DNA of 64,000 bases from Sycobia sp. Sy_11 (taxonomy: Eukaryota > Arthropoda > Insecta > Hymenoptera > Epichrysomallidae), in NCBI GenBank assembly GCA_018907035.1, contig JACCIC010000276.1:407501-471500 (forward strand), in the 5' to 3' direction. The translations under genes and the position numbers were made by a program. Below the pieces are notes generated by a model that ran no database searches, was not told the origin of the DNA, and saw nothing but the letters and a program-made list of their open reading frames with translations. This document shows, one piece after another, positions 45,342-55,988 of this stretch. How positions within the stretch are numbered: the first letter of the stretch is position 1; every line of letters begins with the position of its first letter.

Positions 45342-45376
45342 CCGACGTTTCGAACCACTACGGTTCATCTTCAAGG
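45342..45376 (-). other. CTTGAAGATGA-stem-GAAACGTCGG motif in the Penelope-like 3' region
   Basis: On minus the sequence has GATGA, then a short perfect stem (AACC/GGTT) with a 5-base loop, then CGAAACGTCGG. GATGA-stem-GAAAC recalls the conserved core of the hammerhead ribozymes known from Penelope-like elements. However, the invariant CU before GAUGA is not present, so this is a decayed or merely similar motif. Confidence 0.5.
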
Positions 45377-45506
45377 ACTAAACTAAAATGAGGAATTCAG
45401 CATGCTATTATATATACTCTAATCCCCACTTTAAATTTATTTGTATAATATTTAAAGAACCTCCATCCACCTGAACTTTCATGTAAAACATAATTTTTAT
45501 ATTACT

Positions 45507-46372
45507 TGTGACGGGGAACGCAAGCACTGCGTGCGCTTGCTTTCCCCGTTCCGTTGCTCTCTCTCTGGCCGTAGCCTGTAAATATGTGTTTGTATATTCC
45601 GATGTATAGATGTTTATATGTTACAGGCCGACGCACAACTACACCGGCGGAGAGGTAAGTGAGAGAGAGAGCGGGGAGTGGGGAGAGACGGCCGCGCGCG
45701 CGAAGAGTGACAGAGAGCGAGGATAAAAGGAGAATAAAAGAGCGAGGGTTGACACGCGTTTTTAGCCGGCTTTTCGCTCCACGGCTTTGTTTTTTTTCCT
45801 GTCGGTGCCTTGGTTCATCGTTTACGGGAACACGCCTCGTGCTCCACGTGTTCCCCCTCGTTACGTACCTCTTCTTCGGGGAGTGTACACGACCGGACGC
45901 GCGTGTTTGTCGCCGGACCCCGTCTCCGCGGAATAACTGCCCCATCCCGGGGTTTCTGTACAGCGAAGTCGCCGCCTCTCCCGGTGAAGAAGGGTGCTAC
46001 TGCCGAACGAGGACGTGCTGCGTGGTCAACGAGCGCACCTTCGACTCGCTGTAAGTGGCAGCCCCTTTTCTCTCTCTCTCTCTCTCTTCCCTAGCTCCGC
46101 GCGCGCCGTCGCCTCGGCGACCCCCGGTCTACGCTCGACGCGCCTTCGCGCACACGTAGTGTAAGCTAGGGAAAGATTAAATCCGATTCAATTTTAATTC
46201 TGCTGTCTTCTTCTTCCGTGAACCGCGCAAATCCTGCATGCGAGTCTTCGCCTTTCGCGAACCGCCCCTCTCCTTTGCCGAATTCATTCGGGGCTAAGCC
46301 CAGCCCGGCACACCTTTTGCAACGGCCGTGCCCGCCGTCCTCGTGTTCGAGGTGGACACGCGCACCGTTACA
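45507..46372 (+). mobile_element. Solo LTR with 4-bp target duplication
   Basis: Begins TGTGACGG and ends CCGTTACA, an imperfect 8-bp inverted pair. The flanking TACT at 45503-45506 and 46373-46376 is a perfect 4-base target duplication as made by gypsy-type integrases. The 866-base body is GC-rich with GA and TC tracts and open frames lacking any family. It is inserted in the Penelope-like 3' region, so it is younger than that element. Confidence 0.88.
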
Positions 46373-46405
46373 TACTAAAGAATGATAAGTGTTGTCTAAT
46401 TTATT

Positions 46406-47640
46406 TTACTCCAACATTAAAGTTACATTATTGTGATTTTTCAAAATATGAATACTTTCAAGAATTTCTCTTTTATATCTACTTTTAGTATCTTGTTTTA
46501 AAATATTTACATTTTTAAAAATGTAAGAATGTAATAAATCTAGACTATGTTCCTTCAATCCGTATATACCATTCATGTTTCCCGAGCTATACCTATGCTC
46601 ATACATTCTTTGTTTTAGTTATCCACCCGTTTGTCTAAAGTAATAGTTGTCACAGTTTTTACAATTTATTTTGTATGCTCATCCTGCTTTTAAATATTTA
46701 TAATCTTTACCTATCCAATTATTAAATTGGCTTCTTATATAGTATTATTATTATTTCTAAAGTAATCTTAAAGATTATGTTTTTTGAAAGTACTCTAATT
46801 CTTTCTGACAAACATTTATTATTAGTATTACCTACATATGGTAATACAAAGATTTATTATTATTATTTTGGTCTTTTATATAATGTACTCTAGTATTATT
46901 GTAATTCTGATTTATTCTCTCTGCAATCATTTTATTTATAAGGTTTACTAATAATTATTAATAAATATATTTTTACCTAATTTATAATTCTTTTCTAAAA
47001 TCTTTGTCCGATAATTTGATTGCTCTGTCTATGACTCTCTTCATAATTAAAATTCAAGAACTTACTGGATCATAGAGGTTTTCTATACCAATTTAGTTTA
47101 GTCTGTTATTACTAACTCGAATAATAATTGACGTCTAAAAATTAATTTATTGAATAATTCTATTTCTTTCGGAAATATAATTCTATCATAGATGGCATTA
47201 AAAACATCCACTATTTCATTTACATACCTTTCTGGTACAATTTTAAAGGCGTCATCAACATATAAATATTATAAATAAATTATTATAAATAATTGATTGT
47301 AAATTATCTTTTATAAATAATTGATTCAAAATTAAACTTGTTTAATGCAATATTTTCTAATTTTTTCAAACACTCCATTTACGAAATTAGCAATGACCAG
47401 TAATAAGGGTGATGCTATTGGACAACCATATTTTTGCTCATAAAAATTATTTTGAAAAGAAAATATTGTATTATTAAAAATTAAATTTATTGCTTTAATA
47501 AATTCATCTTTTCTTAATTTTATGTGTGTACTAATTTTTGTACATTTCTCTTCTATAATTTCTTTAAATAAATCCAATGGTATATGCGTAAATATAGATA
47601 CTACATCTAATGAAATCATCTTATAATTATTCGGTATACT
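46406..47640 (-). pseudogene. Penelope-like reverse transcriptase and GIY-YIG endonuclease
   Basis: From about 47625: MISLDVVSIFTHIPLDL, then FIKAINLIFNNTIFSFQNNFY and KYGCPIASPLLLVIANF, all typical of Penelope reverse transcriptase. The catalytic YVDD is intact at 47251-47262, followed by VPERYVNEIVDVFNAI. After a degraded stretch, YKINCKNCDNYYFRQTGG near 46620-46690 corresponds to the GIY-YIG core (the second motif Y-G replaced by YFR), then MYEHRYSSGN and a C-terminal HSLDLLHSYIF segment ending at 46406. Several stops and frameshifts. Confidence 0.78.
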
Positions 47641-47700
47641 AATATCTTGAGACAGTATTCTACTTTGCAGCTTTGAAAAAAAATATTTTTTTTTTACATG

Positions 47701-47924
47701 TTTCGAAAGTAAATATATTCAAGAATGTTAGTTCAAAATTTTAGAACGATTCAGGTAGTCTAACTATACTTTTTCACTTTTTGAACGCATTTACCTGAGC
47801 ACGCTATTTCGACCCGCCCAGCGCGCGCGCCGGATAAGCCATCTACTTGGCCTCGTTCGCTGCAGCAGCTGTTCCGGTATTGTAAATCATTATACCTATA
47901 TATATTCTCATGAAAATATATACC
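47701..47924. other. Short spacer
   Basis: Includes a GC-rich pocket at 47800-47880 with no recognised content. Confidence 0.4.
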
Positions 47925-48045
47925 TTTGTTTTGCTGAGACTGCAAAATTCAAGGCCGGAGAAAAAAAAACGAAAAAAGTAGCTGCACCGAAGAAAATTGT
48001 GAAGAAACCAAAAGTCGTGATTAAAAAAGTGAAGACTGCTGATCT
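47925..48045 (+). pseudogene. Lysine-rich tail-like fragment
   Basis: About 38 codons read ETAKFKAGEKKTKKVAAPKK and IVKKPKVVIKKVKTADLI before a stop at 48046-48048. The Lys/Ala/Pro/Val composition with KKVAAPKK resembles linker histone C-terminal tails, but such sequence is low in information. No globular domain lies upstream. It could be a retrocopy scrap or part of the neighbouring transposon. Confidence 0.3.
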
Positions 48046-48063
48046 GATCTGAGTATCAAATTA

Positions 48064-48715
48064 ATGAAGGAGTTATCTAAAAAATACAGTCTTGCAGTTG
48101 AAAGGAATTCAAATTCAGTAGAAGGCATGCGAAACGAGATCTGGGCCGGCTATTACCACAAAATCTCGACAGACTCCAAACCACAGCATACGTACTGTTC
48201 AGACAGCTGGTGTAAGTATAAGAAGGCTGAAGCAAACAACGCTTTAAAAAATGATAAACATCGTCCTGCTCTTGCTAGTGACGAACAAGAGGTGCTGAAA
48301 CCGATCTACGAAGATCTAACAAAAACGGAAGTGCTGGAGAGATGTTTGGGCAGAAACATTCAAAATAACAATCAGTGTTTCAACACAACAGTTTGGGCTA
48401 TAGCATCGAAGCATGTCTCTAATGGAAAAAAATCATTAAAATTACATGCCTCACTGCTGCCTGCATTTTTAATGAAGGATTCAGCCAACATTGAAAAATA
48501 ATAGAAATTATGGGCCTGAAAATCAGCCAAACCGCCATGCAGTTCGCCAATATGCGCGACCAACAACGCATCGTTCAAGAGAACAGCCGTTCTCTCGAAC
48601 AGATGAAAATACAAATTAGATGAGAGAAAATATAAATTAGATGAAAATACTCGCCTGGAACAGGTTGAAGGCATATTGTATGGTCCAGGCATTGCTGATT
48701 GAGCGTAAGATAATT
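48064..48715 (+). pseudogene. Mutator-like transposase, C-terminal part
   Basis: Matches the conserved C-terminal region of a Mutator-like (MULE) transposase family that is widespread in ant genomes: RNSNSVEGMRNEIWAGYYHK, YCSDSWCKYKKAEA (a Cys-containing zinc-binding-type segment), LKPIYEDLTKTEVLERCL and NNNQCFNTTVWAIASKH. The frame shifts near 48435. After it, FLAACIFNEGF-type sequence and MGLKISQTAMQFANMRDQQR (48510-48570) and VEGILYGPGIAD (48663-48700) complete the family's end. The catalytic N-terminal half is missing. Confidence 0.72.
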
Positions 48716-49145
48716 TTTTCTACGATTTTTCACTTACAAAAACTTTAAACGCGTTTTTCTTAAAACAGCGTTTTCAAGTACCGTGGTCGTGAAAACTAAA
48801 AAATTATTGAACCGATCCTTATGAAATTTTGAACACATATTCTATATGTTTGTATCAACCGTCCTAACTACAATCCACTTAAAATTTTAATTGTAACTAT
48901 ATTTTTATTGTAAAAAAAGATGGAAAAAGCAATTTTTTTTCTTTCGTATTTTAGCCGCCATTTTGTTGATTTGCACATACATAAAATATTCTAGTTAGAT
49001 CGGTTCCTTGAGTCATACTGAATCTACAACTATTTGATTTTTTTATTTCAGACCATCCGTTGGCAAGATTTTACGACCACGACAACGTTACCTACTTTTT
49101 GAGGTGTTGGTTTTGACCATACTTTACATAAATAAATAAATGAAA
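48716..49145. other. 3' flank of the Mutator-like fragment
   Basis: Contains AAATTATTGAACCGATCCTT, echoing the family A ACTGAACCGATT block. No gene. Confidence 0.4.
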
Positions 49146-49149
49146 AAAA

Positions 49150-49640
49150 ATTTTTTTATGTACTTCAAGAGTGTATTTATTAAGAATTTCAAATACTTCA
49201 TCCATATCTTCAATAGCATTCTCAGAAAAATTTCACAAAAATAGCGTTTTTTTCGAGGGTCTAAAGTAGAATACTGCCTTAACTGTTTCATAATAACTCA
49301 AACTGTCTTTAATATAAAAGTTAAGTGGACGTCTCAAAACGGCCAAGTAGTACTCCTTATTGACCGTTTGACTTCCTGGAACGAATTCATGGTGAATCAC
49401 CCCATGCATGAGGCAAGTTTTCAGTGACTTCACGACCTTAACTGTATGCTTTATGCTACTCAAATACTTATGTTCGCGATAAAGTAGAGACCTCAAAAGA
49501 TTTCTGCAGCATTTTCAACGATTTCGTAGTCGCAATTCCATCGGAAACACAAAATTTCAAGCAAACTCGTTGATCAACTTTTTTTCCATAGTCAATATCG
49601 CCAAACAAACTTTTTGTGTCGTAAACAAACAGCTGATAAT
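49150..49640 (-). pseudogene. Internally deleted mariner transposase
   Basis: On minus, MEKKLINEFA and, after a one-base shift, KFCVSDGIATTKSLKMLQKS (49590-49510) match the mariner N-terminus. The sequence then jumps to KVVKSLKTCLMHGVIHHEFV and TVNKEYYLAVLRR (49440-49330), the central region. A degraded C-terminus follows to 49150. The region holding the catalytic Asp residues is absent, giving a MITE-like derivative. Confidence 0.68.
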
Positions 49641-49739
49641 CATACACTAATGGAGATATGGTATTTAAATTTCACATAGACATTCAGAAAGGTTGTACCA
49701 ATATAGGAAAAAAATTTTTTACCGATTCAGTTTACGCGC

Positions 49740-51040
49740 GGAGTTTCAATGCACCAGTCTGAGTCAATTTTGATCATATGGTATGTAACAATAATCCAGT
49801 TAAATTTTGAGATTCTTGGTTTAGTTTTTTAACGAGAAATTAACAACTACTTTATCCACGATTCATATTATTATGAGGATTGTTCTCTCGTATATCGTAT
49901 TATGTAAGTAAACGATGATATTTCATTCGAATTTTTTCTAAAATTTAAAAAATATTCGGAAGTTAATTTTTCAGTTTTAATAATATCAATTAGTTGTTAT
50001 TAATTTACGAAATAGAAGAAAATGTTTGGAAAAACACTATTCGTATCTCGGCGTGTGTTACCTTTTTCTACACCTGTCAACACCACAATTTCATGTGTAC
50101 ATATATGGATAGAATTATATCTGTTTTACGCAGAAACTTAGTTACACGTACATACTTACTCCCTTTACTTTTACAATTATTATTAGTATTTGGATATATC
50201 TGATATTGTGTTAGGAAATAACGATCACAATTAAGAAGATAAAGGAAAGCCCAAGTGTTTTTTCACTTTTTTCCAGTATGAAGGCGGTTCCTGGGCAGTA
50301 TTATACGCCATCGGAGAGGAGGTATCAGAGCTGCGCCAAGCAGTCGAGGGGAATACACCAAGGAGGTAGTTTTAGTAGGTAGTTTTTAGCTTGTATCTTT
50401 AGTGCAGGTGCTGCCTACATACCCCGGGATCCATAAAGTATTTTTCTGCTTCTCCAGAAAAAAAACGCTATAAAATTATTCAACTGCAGAATTTCTGAGA
50501 AATTAAAAAAGAAGAAACCGTAGGTTACACTTTATTTTTGTACAATATATTCTATCTATATTTCGTCTTAAATTAAATACATTATAAAACAAATTATCAA
50601 AATAGTATCGATTCATACAGTGCACATAAAATTTTATTTGCATGATATAATTCTTTACTAAAGGTAGAAAAGTTATGTCATTGATTATAATAAATATTTA
50701 TGTAAGAATTCTGTGAATAATTACAAAAAAGTTTTCAGATGAATTTTAATTAGTCCTATCAATTAGAATTGATACGGTCAGGTCATATATGCATATTATG
50801 ATTGTATATTTAGATTTATATTATACATTGTTCACATGATGATAGGTATCATTGGTAAATCTTGTAATTCTATAAACCAAAAAATTATTAATTGACAGTA
50901 TGTGGTTTTCATATATACAATAATACTGCATTTCATTGAAAATTATTATATATAGCATTAAACTACTTAAATAAATCAATTATTTATTAATAATATCTAG
51001 TATTACCAAAACTAATTTTCATAGCGAAATTTATTCGCTT
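49740..51040. other. Mostly AT-rich spacer
   Basis: At 50262-50370 on plus an acceptor-like CACTTTTTTCCAG precedes a short open stretch (GGSWAVLYAIGEEVSELRQA then VEGNTPRR-stop). It is protein-like in composition but unidentified and without partner exons. The rest shows nothing. Confidence 0.35.
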
Positions 51041-51043
51041 TAA

Positions 51044-54000
51044 TTAAGGACGTTCACATATGCATTCACTGCCAATCTTTTCCATTATCCAAGGAATAAA
51101 ACGAGTAACTTTTGTATATAAACCCAGATAAATAGGTGTTCTACATCCAAATCCATTTGAAACGACTCCTATGAAAAATTCAGTTATCATTTTAATTTTA
51201 AAAGAAAATAATTTATGACGCTTTATACTACTCTACCGTAATTAATTTTTAAAATTGTAGCAAAATCATGCGAAAACTAAATTGAATTTTGAATGTAAAC
51301 GCAGAAATATTTAGTGATTAATTGAACGAATAATTTATTGATTGTTTAATGATAATTATATTTCGATGTTTTTCTAATGATTCAATGAATAAACCTGATA
51401 TAGAAATACTGTAACTAAAGAAGTGTTACATTATAGTACGAACAATATCTCTGATAATCAGTCATAACTAAGTAATATGCATTTAATTAGTTTCATAATT
51501 TTTTAATAATCCTGGTATTTATGCTTTCAGTATTTAATTAGAAATTGAAAATTTATTTTCAGATAACAAAAGTGGCTAATTATTCGAATTTCATTGTTCA
51601 GTCTAATTTGAGCACTCGTGCCAGTAAGAGGTGTTTACAAACAAAAGGTGCCCATCTGCTCGCCATAATTTACCTACTATAAGTAGTAAGTGAAATCATT
51701 CCGCGAGTGTCTCAGTGAGCAAAAGTATACTGTGCGGGTGCCTGCACCTTTACAGTTTATATTTTTTATATTTTTAAGGAGTTTCACTCCTTAAAAAGAT
51801 TATAATGAATATTTTTGGCAATAGGAATATTCCGACCTACAATAGCAAAGAAATGGCAACTCAATCTAGTTCTGCGAAAAAATCGTACTTCAAAGTATTA
51901 CAAATAGAAACTTGCCCGATAAGGGAACAGGCAATTATTACAGATTCAGTGGAAGGAATAACTATCAGAGAATATACTTTATTTATTGAAAATATTATCG
52001 GATCTGAAAATATGATATCTATCTCTAGAATTTCGCACAACTGAGTATGTATTTATTTATAATCAAAAGAGAAAGCTGAAATATTAGTAAAGAGACACAA
52101 ATGTATACACATTGGCGATCAAACATCGAAAATTAGGCCATTCAATAGTAAAACTAAACGAATACTCATATGACATATACAAACATCGATTCCTAACGCT
52201 ACATCGAAGCTCCTTTGAGTAAATACAACGTCGCAACTAAATCACAGGCCTGAAAACTAGATTACATGATGTAGGCTATATACACCTTTTGAGCCATAGG
52301 AAATACGTTTATATAGATCCAGCCGATATAAATAAGCTTCCTGAATCATGTCAACTCGAATAGGATAATATAATATATTGGATATATATACTGAAAAGCT
52401 CTCCTATTTCTTTTGCAAAGAAGATTTACAAAAGTCGTTTAGCTAAATATTGCAAAAATGTGACCGTACAGTATATCGCCATCTAAACGTGATGGTCAGA
52501 AACTAAGTTCGACTTCTAATAATTTTAAACAATTATTAAAATTATGTATTAAAAGTTGATCTGTTTAAATAGAGAATAACTTAGAACAGCAATTTTCATG
52601 GGCAACATAACATAGATTGGTAAAACTATGCTGAATACACTAATTAATTGTTTAACTGAAAAAAATTCAATCGTTATTATTAATCGAGTATAGACAACAA
52701 TGCTTCTATAGTATTATTTTTGATGACAAAACAGATCGTTCTGTTCAAAACAGATCTAACAATATTGAAAAGAAAGTGCTCGCGAAAAAATTAACAAAAT
52801 ATTTGTAATATTTCTTCTATTTCTAAGAAATTACTTTTTTTTTTATGTTATTTAGCGTCGCTCTATGTATGCTTCCAATGCTTCCAAATATCGGTGCTAA
52901 TCAGCGACGGAGGTCTACGATGTGTTTGTAAACAAAGCACATGTAAATAATTACAGCGGTGCCTGTATCAATCGGCCGAGACCGGGATTGAACTAGGGTC
53001 ACCAAGTTACTAGTCGTTCGCTCTGGTGATCGAGCCATCGTAGGCCTCTAAGTAATTACTTGTAAGACAAAAGATATAGACGTTAAAATAGAAATAAATC
53101 ACATCAGTGATAGACAAAATTATCGTCAAGATTATTCAAGTCTTCAACTTGATATATGCTATAAGCAATCTGTTTAAAATACAATATTAGTAAATCTAAT
53201 AGAACATTTAAAGATTCGTTTACTTAAAACAGTAAAATTATTAAAATTATCTCTTTTATTTTCTGGTTGGATTACTTTAGAAGAGAATAATTTGTTTACA
53301 GAATCTGTCTTTAACATTGCAGAAAAATATTCCATTTTTTACAATTAACCTTCATTGGGAATAAAGCTGAATAGCATTTCTGAGTGAGAATAATGGAATG
53401 AACAATGCGAAGAAGAAAAATACTATGATTGTATTTCGAATAGTTTGATTGTATACTACGATCACGATATGTACCCAACTATCTATTCTTCTTAAAAGTC
53501 TTGCAATGTTACCTATTAATGCTGTGATAAGTAACAGATCATCTTCTATGTTGAAAAACAGAAAAGATGGCTCCACTATGATTATAGGAGTTGCCTTATG
53601 AAATATACACTTCAATAATAAATTAAATTCAAACGCCAGTATAGCGGTTCGCCAAAACTTACTTTCAACACAGAATGAAATATCTATTACAAAAACAAAC
53701 TATGTCTTGTAAGCGTTTGAAAACATGTTGGATGTATATTTTTGCCTTATCGTTTTATAGTCTTATCTCCTTCATTTTAAGAACTCTATCTCCGGGTGTG
53801 TTTTCAATTACAGCTCGGAAAGTAGGAAAATATATTGTTTTTTTCATTAATAGTAGTCTTCGTTACGTTGCATGTAGTATAATAGCCTTAGCGTACTTCT
53901 CTGATTTATGAAATAAGATTATTGGTCTAAAGAAGAATACTGAATTCGATTTAAATGCATATTACTTCCGTTTTTTAATTGAAAAGAACAAAAGTACATG

Positions 54001-55988
54001 TGGAAACATTTGTATTTTATATGTAATTACCCCTTCCCCTACGGGTACTCCTTGACCTACCTCCACAGGATTACGTATTATTCGCTTTTAGTTGATCTAC
54101 TTACCTTCGTCTTATATTGCAATGCTCACATACAAGGTCAGACAATTAAGTAATGCCACAAAATTTAAAAATTGAATATATTTAAAAAGTAAAGTACATC
54201 GTTGCAATCCCCTTCAAAGTAGTATCTCTCCCGCATCTATACACTTATTCCAGTAATTTTTCTAGTTTTCGTAACAATTCTGGAACACTTCTTGTGAGAC
54301 CTCTCCGAGTACCCTCGTCACAGATTCTTGGATGTCTTTAATGGAGTCAAAATGTCGACCTTTGAGGAATTTTTCAAATAGGGAATAGGAAAAAGTCGCA
54401 GGGTGACATGTCCGGTGAATAGGGCAGTTGTGGTAACGTTGAGATGTCTTTAGACGCAAAAAACTGAGAGACTTTGAACGCACTGTGACACGAAGCATTG
54501 TCGTGATGCAGAACTCAAGTCTTCGCGATCCTTGAACTCACTCTGAACACCCTTTTTCGTAGTTTTTCGAGCATATTACGATAGAATACTTGATTTACGG
54601 TTTGTTCAGGTGATAGAAAATCTTTGTGAACTATCCCTTTGCTATCAAAGAAGCGAATGAACATAGTTTTCATTTTGGACTTGTTCATTCTCACCTTCAT
54701 TAGTCTTGGCGCTTCAGGAGATAACCACTGTTGGTTTCGTCGTTTAGTTTCGGGATCATATTGAAAGAACCAACTGTCATCACCAGCAATAACTCAATCG
54801 AGAAGAGTAAAATCACTTTCAACTTGCTCAAGACAATCTTGAGCAATGTTCATTCGGTGGGCTTTTTGCTCGTCTAAAAGGTTCTGTGGTACCATCTTCG
54901 CGCACAGCTTTTTCATAGTGAAATCTTCTGTTAAAATCTTTCTAGTTATTTCCCGGTTAATATTCAACTCGTCAGCCAATATTCGAATGGTTATTCGCCG
55001 ATCTTGATGAACAAGGGCGCGGACGCGCTGCACATTCGCATCGGTTCGCACTTGAATTGACCTTCCGGTCGGCGCTTCGTCTTTGACGTTCTCACGGTCT
55101 TTTTTACAATCGTCATGCCACCGAAGCACCTGACTACGCTTCAGGACATCCCTATCATACACTTTAAGCACTTTTTCATAAGTTTCTGATGCGATTTCGC
55201 CGATTTTCGCACAAAATGTTATCGCGCAACGTTGCTCTAAATTTCTCTGTTCCATTTTAGTGACATACACTACTCGCGCGTTCTTTCAAAACACTAAACA
55301 GCTGGCGAAGAAATAATCATACAAAGGCCGTCAAGATCTCAGTCGAGAGAGTAGGGATATACTATTACGGTGGTGAAGTTAGAGGTTCGCAGTGTTACCA
55401 CAGGCCGAGAAATAAAATCGGTCGCATTACTTAATTGTTTGACCTCGTATATTTAGCCGTTTTCGCGCAAGGTGATTAAAATGTCAAGAAGTTGATTATT
55501 CAGCGTATGAGTTCACGTTCGATAAAAGTTAGCATCGCATGAGGTTGATATCTCTTACAAATTAATATTAAAGTATATATTAGATTATGACAACGTCAAA
55601 ATTATATTGAAGTTGAGATTTTCGTTTCAGTGGTAAATATGCTATTACTTACCTGCGGAGATGAATTCATTATTGCTGCTCTTTACCATAAGAGGAACAT
55701 CACTATCTCCCTAAAATTAAGAGAAATAAGATGTAATATATCCAGTAAATATATAAATGTTTTATTTAAACTTGTAAAGACCTACTCCACAAGTATCGGG
55801 TCCGCCCTCTAAGAATCCTGCGCAGAACATAATGTCGGGTACTCTGAAATACCACTTGGATTTGAGACATTCAAGAGTATTCAAAATAGGTATGTCAGCT
55901 TCTCGAAATTCATAACTATATCCTCCATTCTCAACTAGACATCCCCATTCACAAATATTTGCCCAACTATCGTAAAATTCTTCATATG
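51044..55988 (-). CDS. Trypsin-like (S1) serine protease or homolog, last three exons
   Basis: Exon C (55786-55988, acceptor TTCTTGTAG, donor GTAGGT) encodes ANICEWGCLVENGGYSYEF, then IPILNTLEC, then DIMFCAGFLEGGPDTCG, the S1 region up to the specificity pocket; Asp 189 (of DTC) predicts trypsin-like preference. Exon D (55653-55710, acceptor AATTTTAG, donor GTAAGT) encodes GDSDVPLMVKSSNNEFISA: the nucleophile Ser of GDSGGP is kept but the following GG is DV. Exon E (51044-51168, acceptor TTTTCATAG) encodes VVSNGFGCRTPIYLGLYTKV and TRFIPWIMEKI, then a Cys-containing tail and stop. Phases fit exactly (0, then 1/2). The three exons contain no stop. The last intron (51169-55652) holds a LINE fragment, a SINE and a mariner. 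Upstream exons with the catalytic His and Asp are not securely found, so it may be a protease homolog or a decaying gene. Confidence 0.72.
51690..52380 (+). pseudogene. I-type LINE 5' end with ORF1, truncated
   Basis: Leader about 51690-51804, then ORF1 from ATG 51805. The residues (SKEMATQSSSAKKSYFKV, TDSVEGITIREYTLFIENII, SISRISHN) parallel the ORF1 of the LINE at 44522-45094 over their N-terminal halves. Beyond the stop at 52042-52044 the homology continues in broken frames (for example KKAEILVKRHK-like and YVYIDPADINKLPES near 52300-52350). No ORF2 follows, so this is a 3'-truncated or rearranged copy. It sits antisense within the protease intron. Confidence 0.65.
52381..52822. other. Intronic AT-rich spacer
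   Basis: Nothing recognised. Confidence 0.4.
52836..53047 (-). mobile_element. tRNA-derived SINE, copy 2
   Basis: On minus it starts AGGCCTACGATGGCTCGAT, with A box (CACCAGAGCG) and B box (AGTTCAATCCC), the same body as copy 1 and TAAATAACAT plus an A-run. Flanking CTAAGAAATTACT (52823-52835) and CTAAGTAATTACT (53048-53060) form a 13-base target duplication with one mismatch. Confidence 0.9.
53061..54132. other. Intronic AT-rich spacer
   Basis: Open stretches at 53352-53615 (minus) and 53675-53911 (plus) are hydrophobic but match no family and have no splice partners that I can defend. Confidence 0.4.
54133..55447 (-). mobile_element. Full-length mariner in the protease intron
   Basis: Inverted ends CGAGGTCAAACAATTAAGTA (read inward from 55447) and CAAGGTCAGACAATTAAGTA (from 54133), flanked by TA at 54131-54132 and 55448-55449. 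Length 1315 bases. Its ends differ from the mariners at 12196 and 15536, so it is a third lineage. Confidence 0.92.
54260..55255 (-). pseudogene. mariner transposase, few breaks
   Basis: Start ATG near 55255 (MEQRNLEQRCAITFCAKIGE). The N-terminal DNA-binding part runs openly to 54794 and includes RSQVLRWHDDCKKDRENV, GRSIQVRTD and ITIRILADELNINREITRK. A stop at 54794 interrupts it. Immediately after, VIAGDDSWFFQYDPETKRR carries the first catalytic Asp. Then come KTMFIRFFDSKGIVHKDFL, HHDNASCHSAFKV and PYSPDMSPCDFFLFP (D,D34D spacing). Further stops break the C-terminus (54260-54430). It is one of the better preserved transposases here but not functional. Confidence 0.88.

Larger units (their letters stand above)
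45178..47700 (-). mobile_element. Penelope-like element, 3' part, split by a solo LTR
   Basis: Reverse transcriptase and a GIY-YIG endonuclease region are followed on minus by a 3' untranslated region that continues on the far side of the LTR at 45507-46372. Penelope-like elements couple these two domains. Beyond the LTR the element carries the CTTGAAGATGA-stem-GAAACGTCGG motif. The 5' half is missing to the right of 47700. Confidence 0.75.

Noticed and set aside
45342..45376. A functional hammerhead ribozyme
   Set aside because: The CU of the CUGAUGA core is absent and the outer stems cannot be shown, so it is only described as hammerhead-like.
45502..46094. Open frames within the TACT-flanked block as genes
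   Set aside because: They lie within LTR boundaries supported by a perfect target duplication.
53352..53911. Hydrophobic open frames as chemoreceptor exons
   Set aside because: Tempting in an ant-like genome, but no receptor motif or splice partner could be identified.
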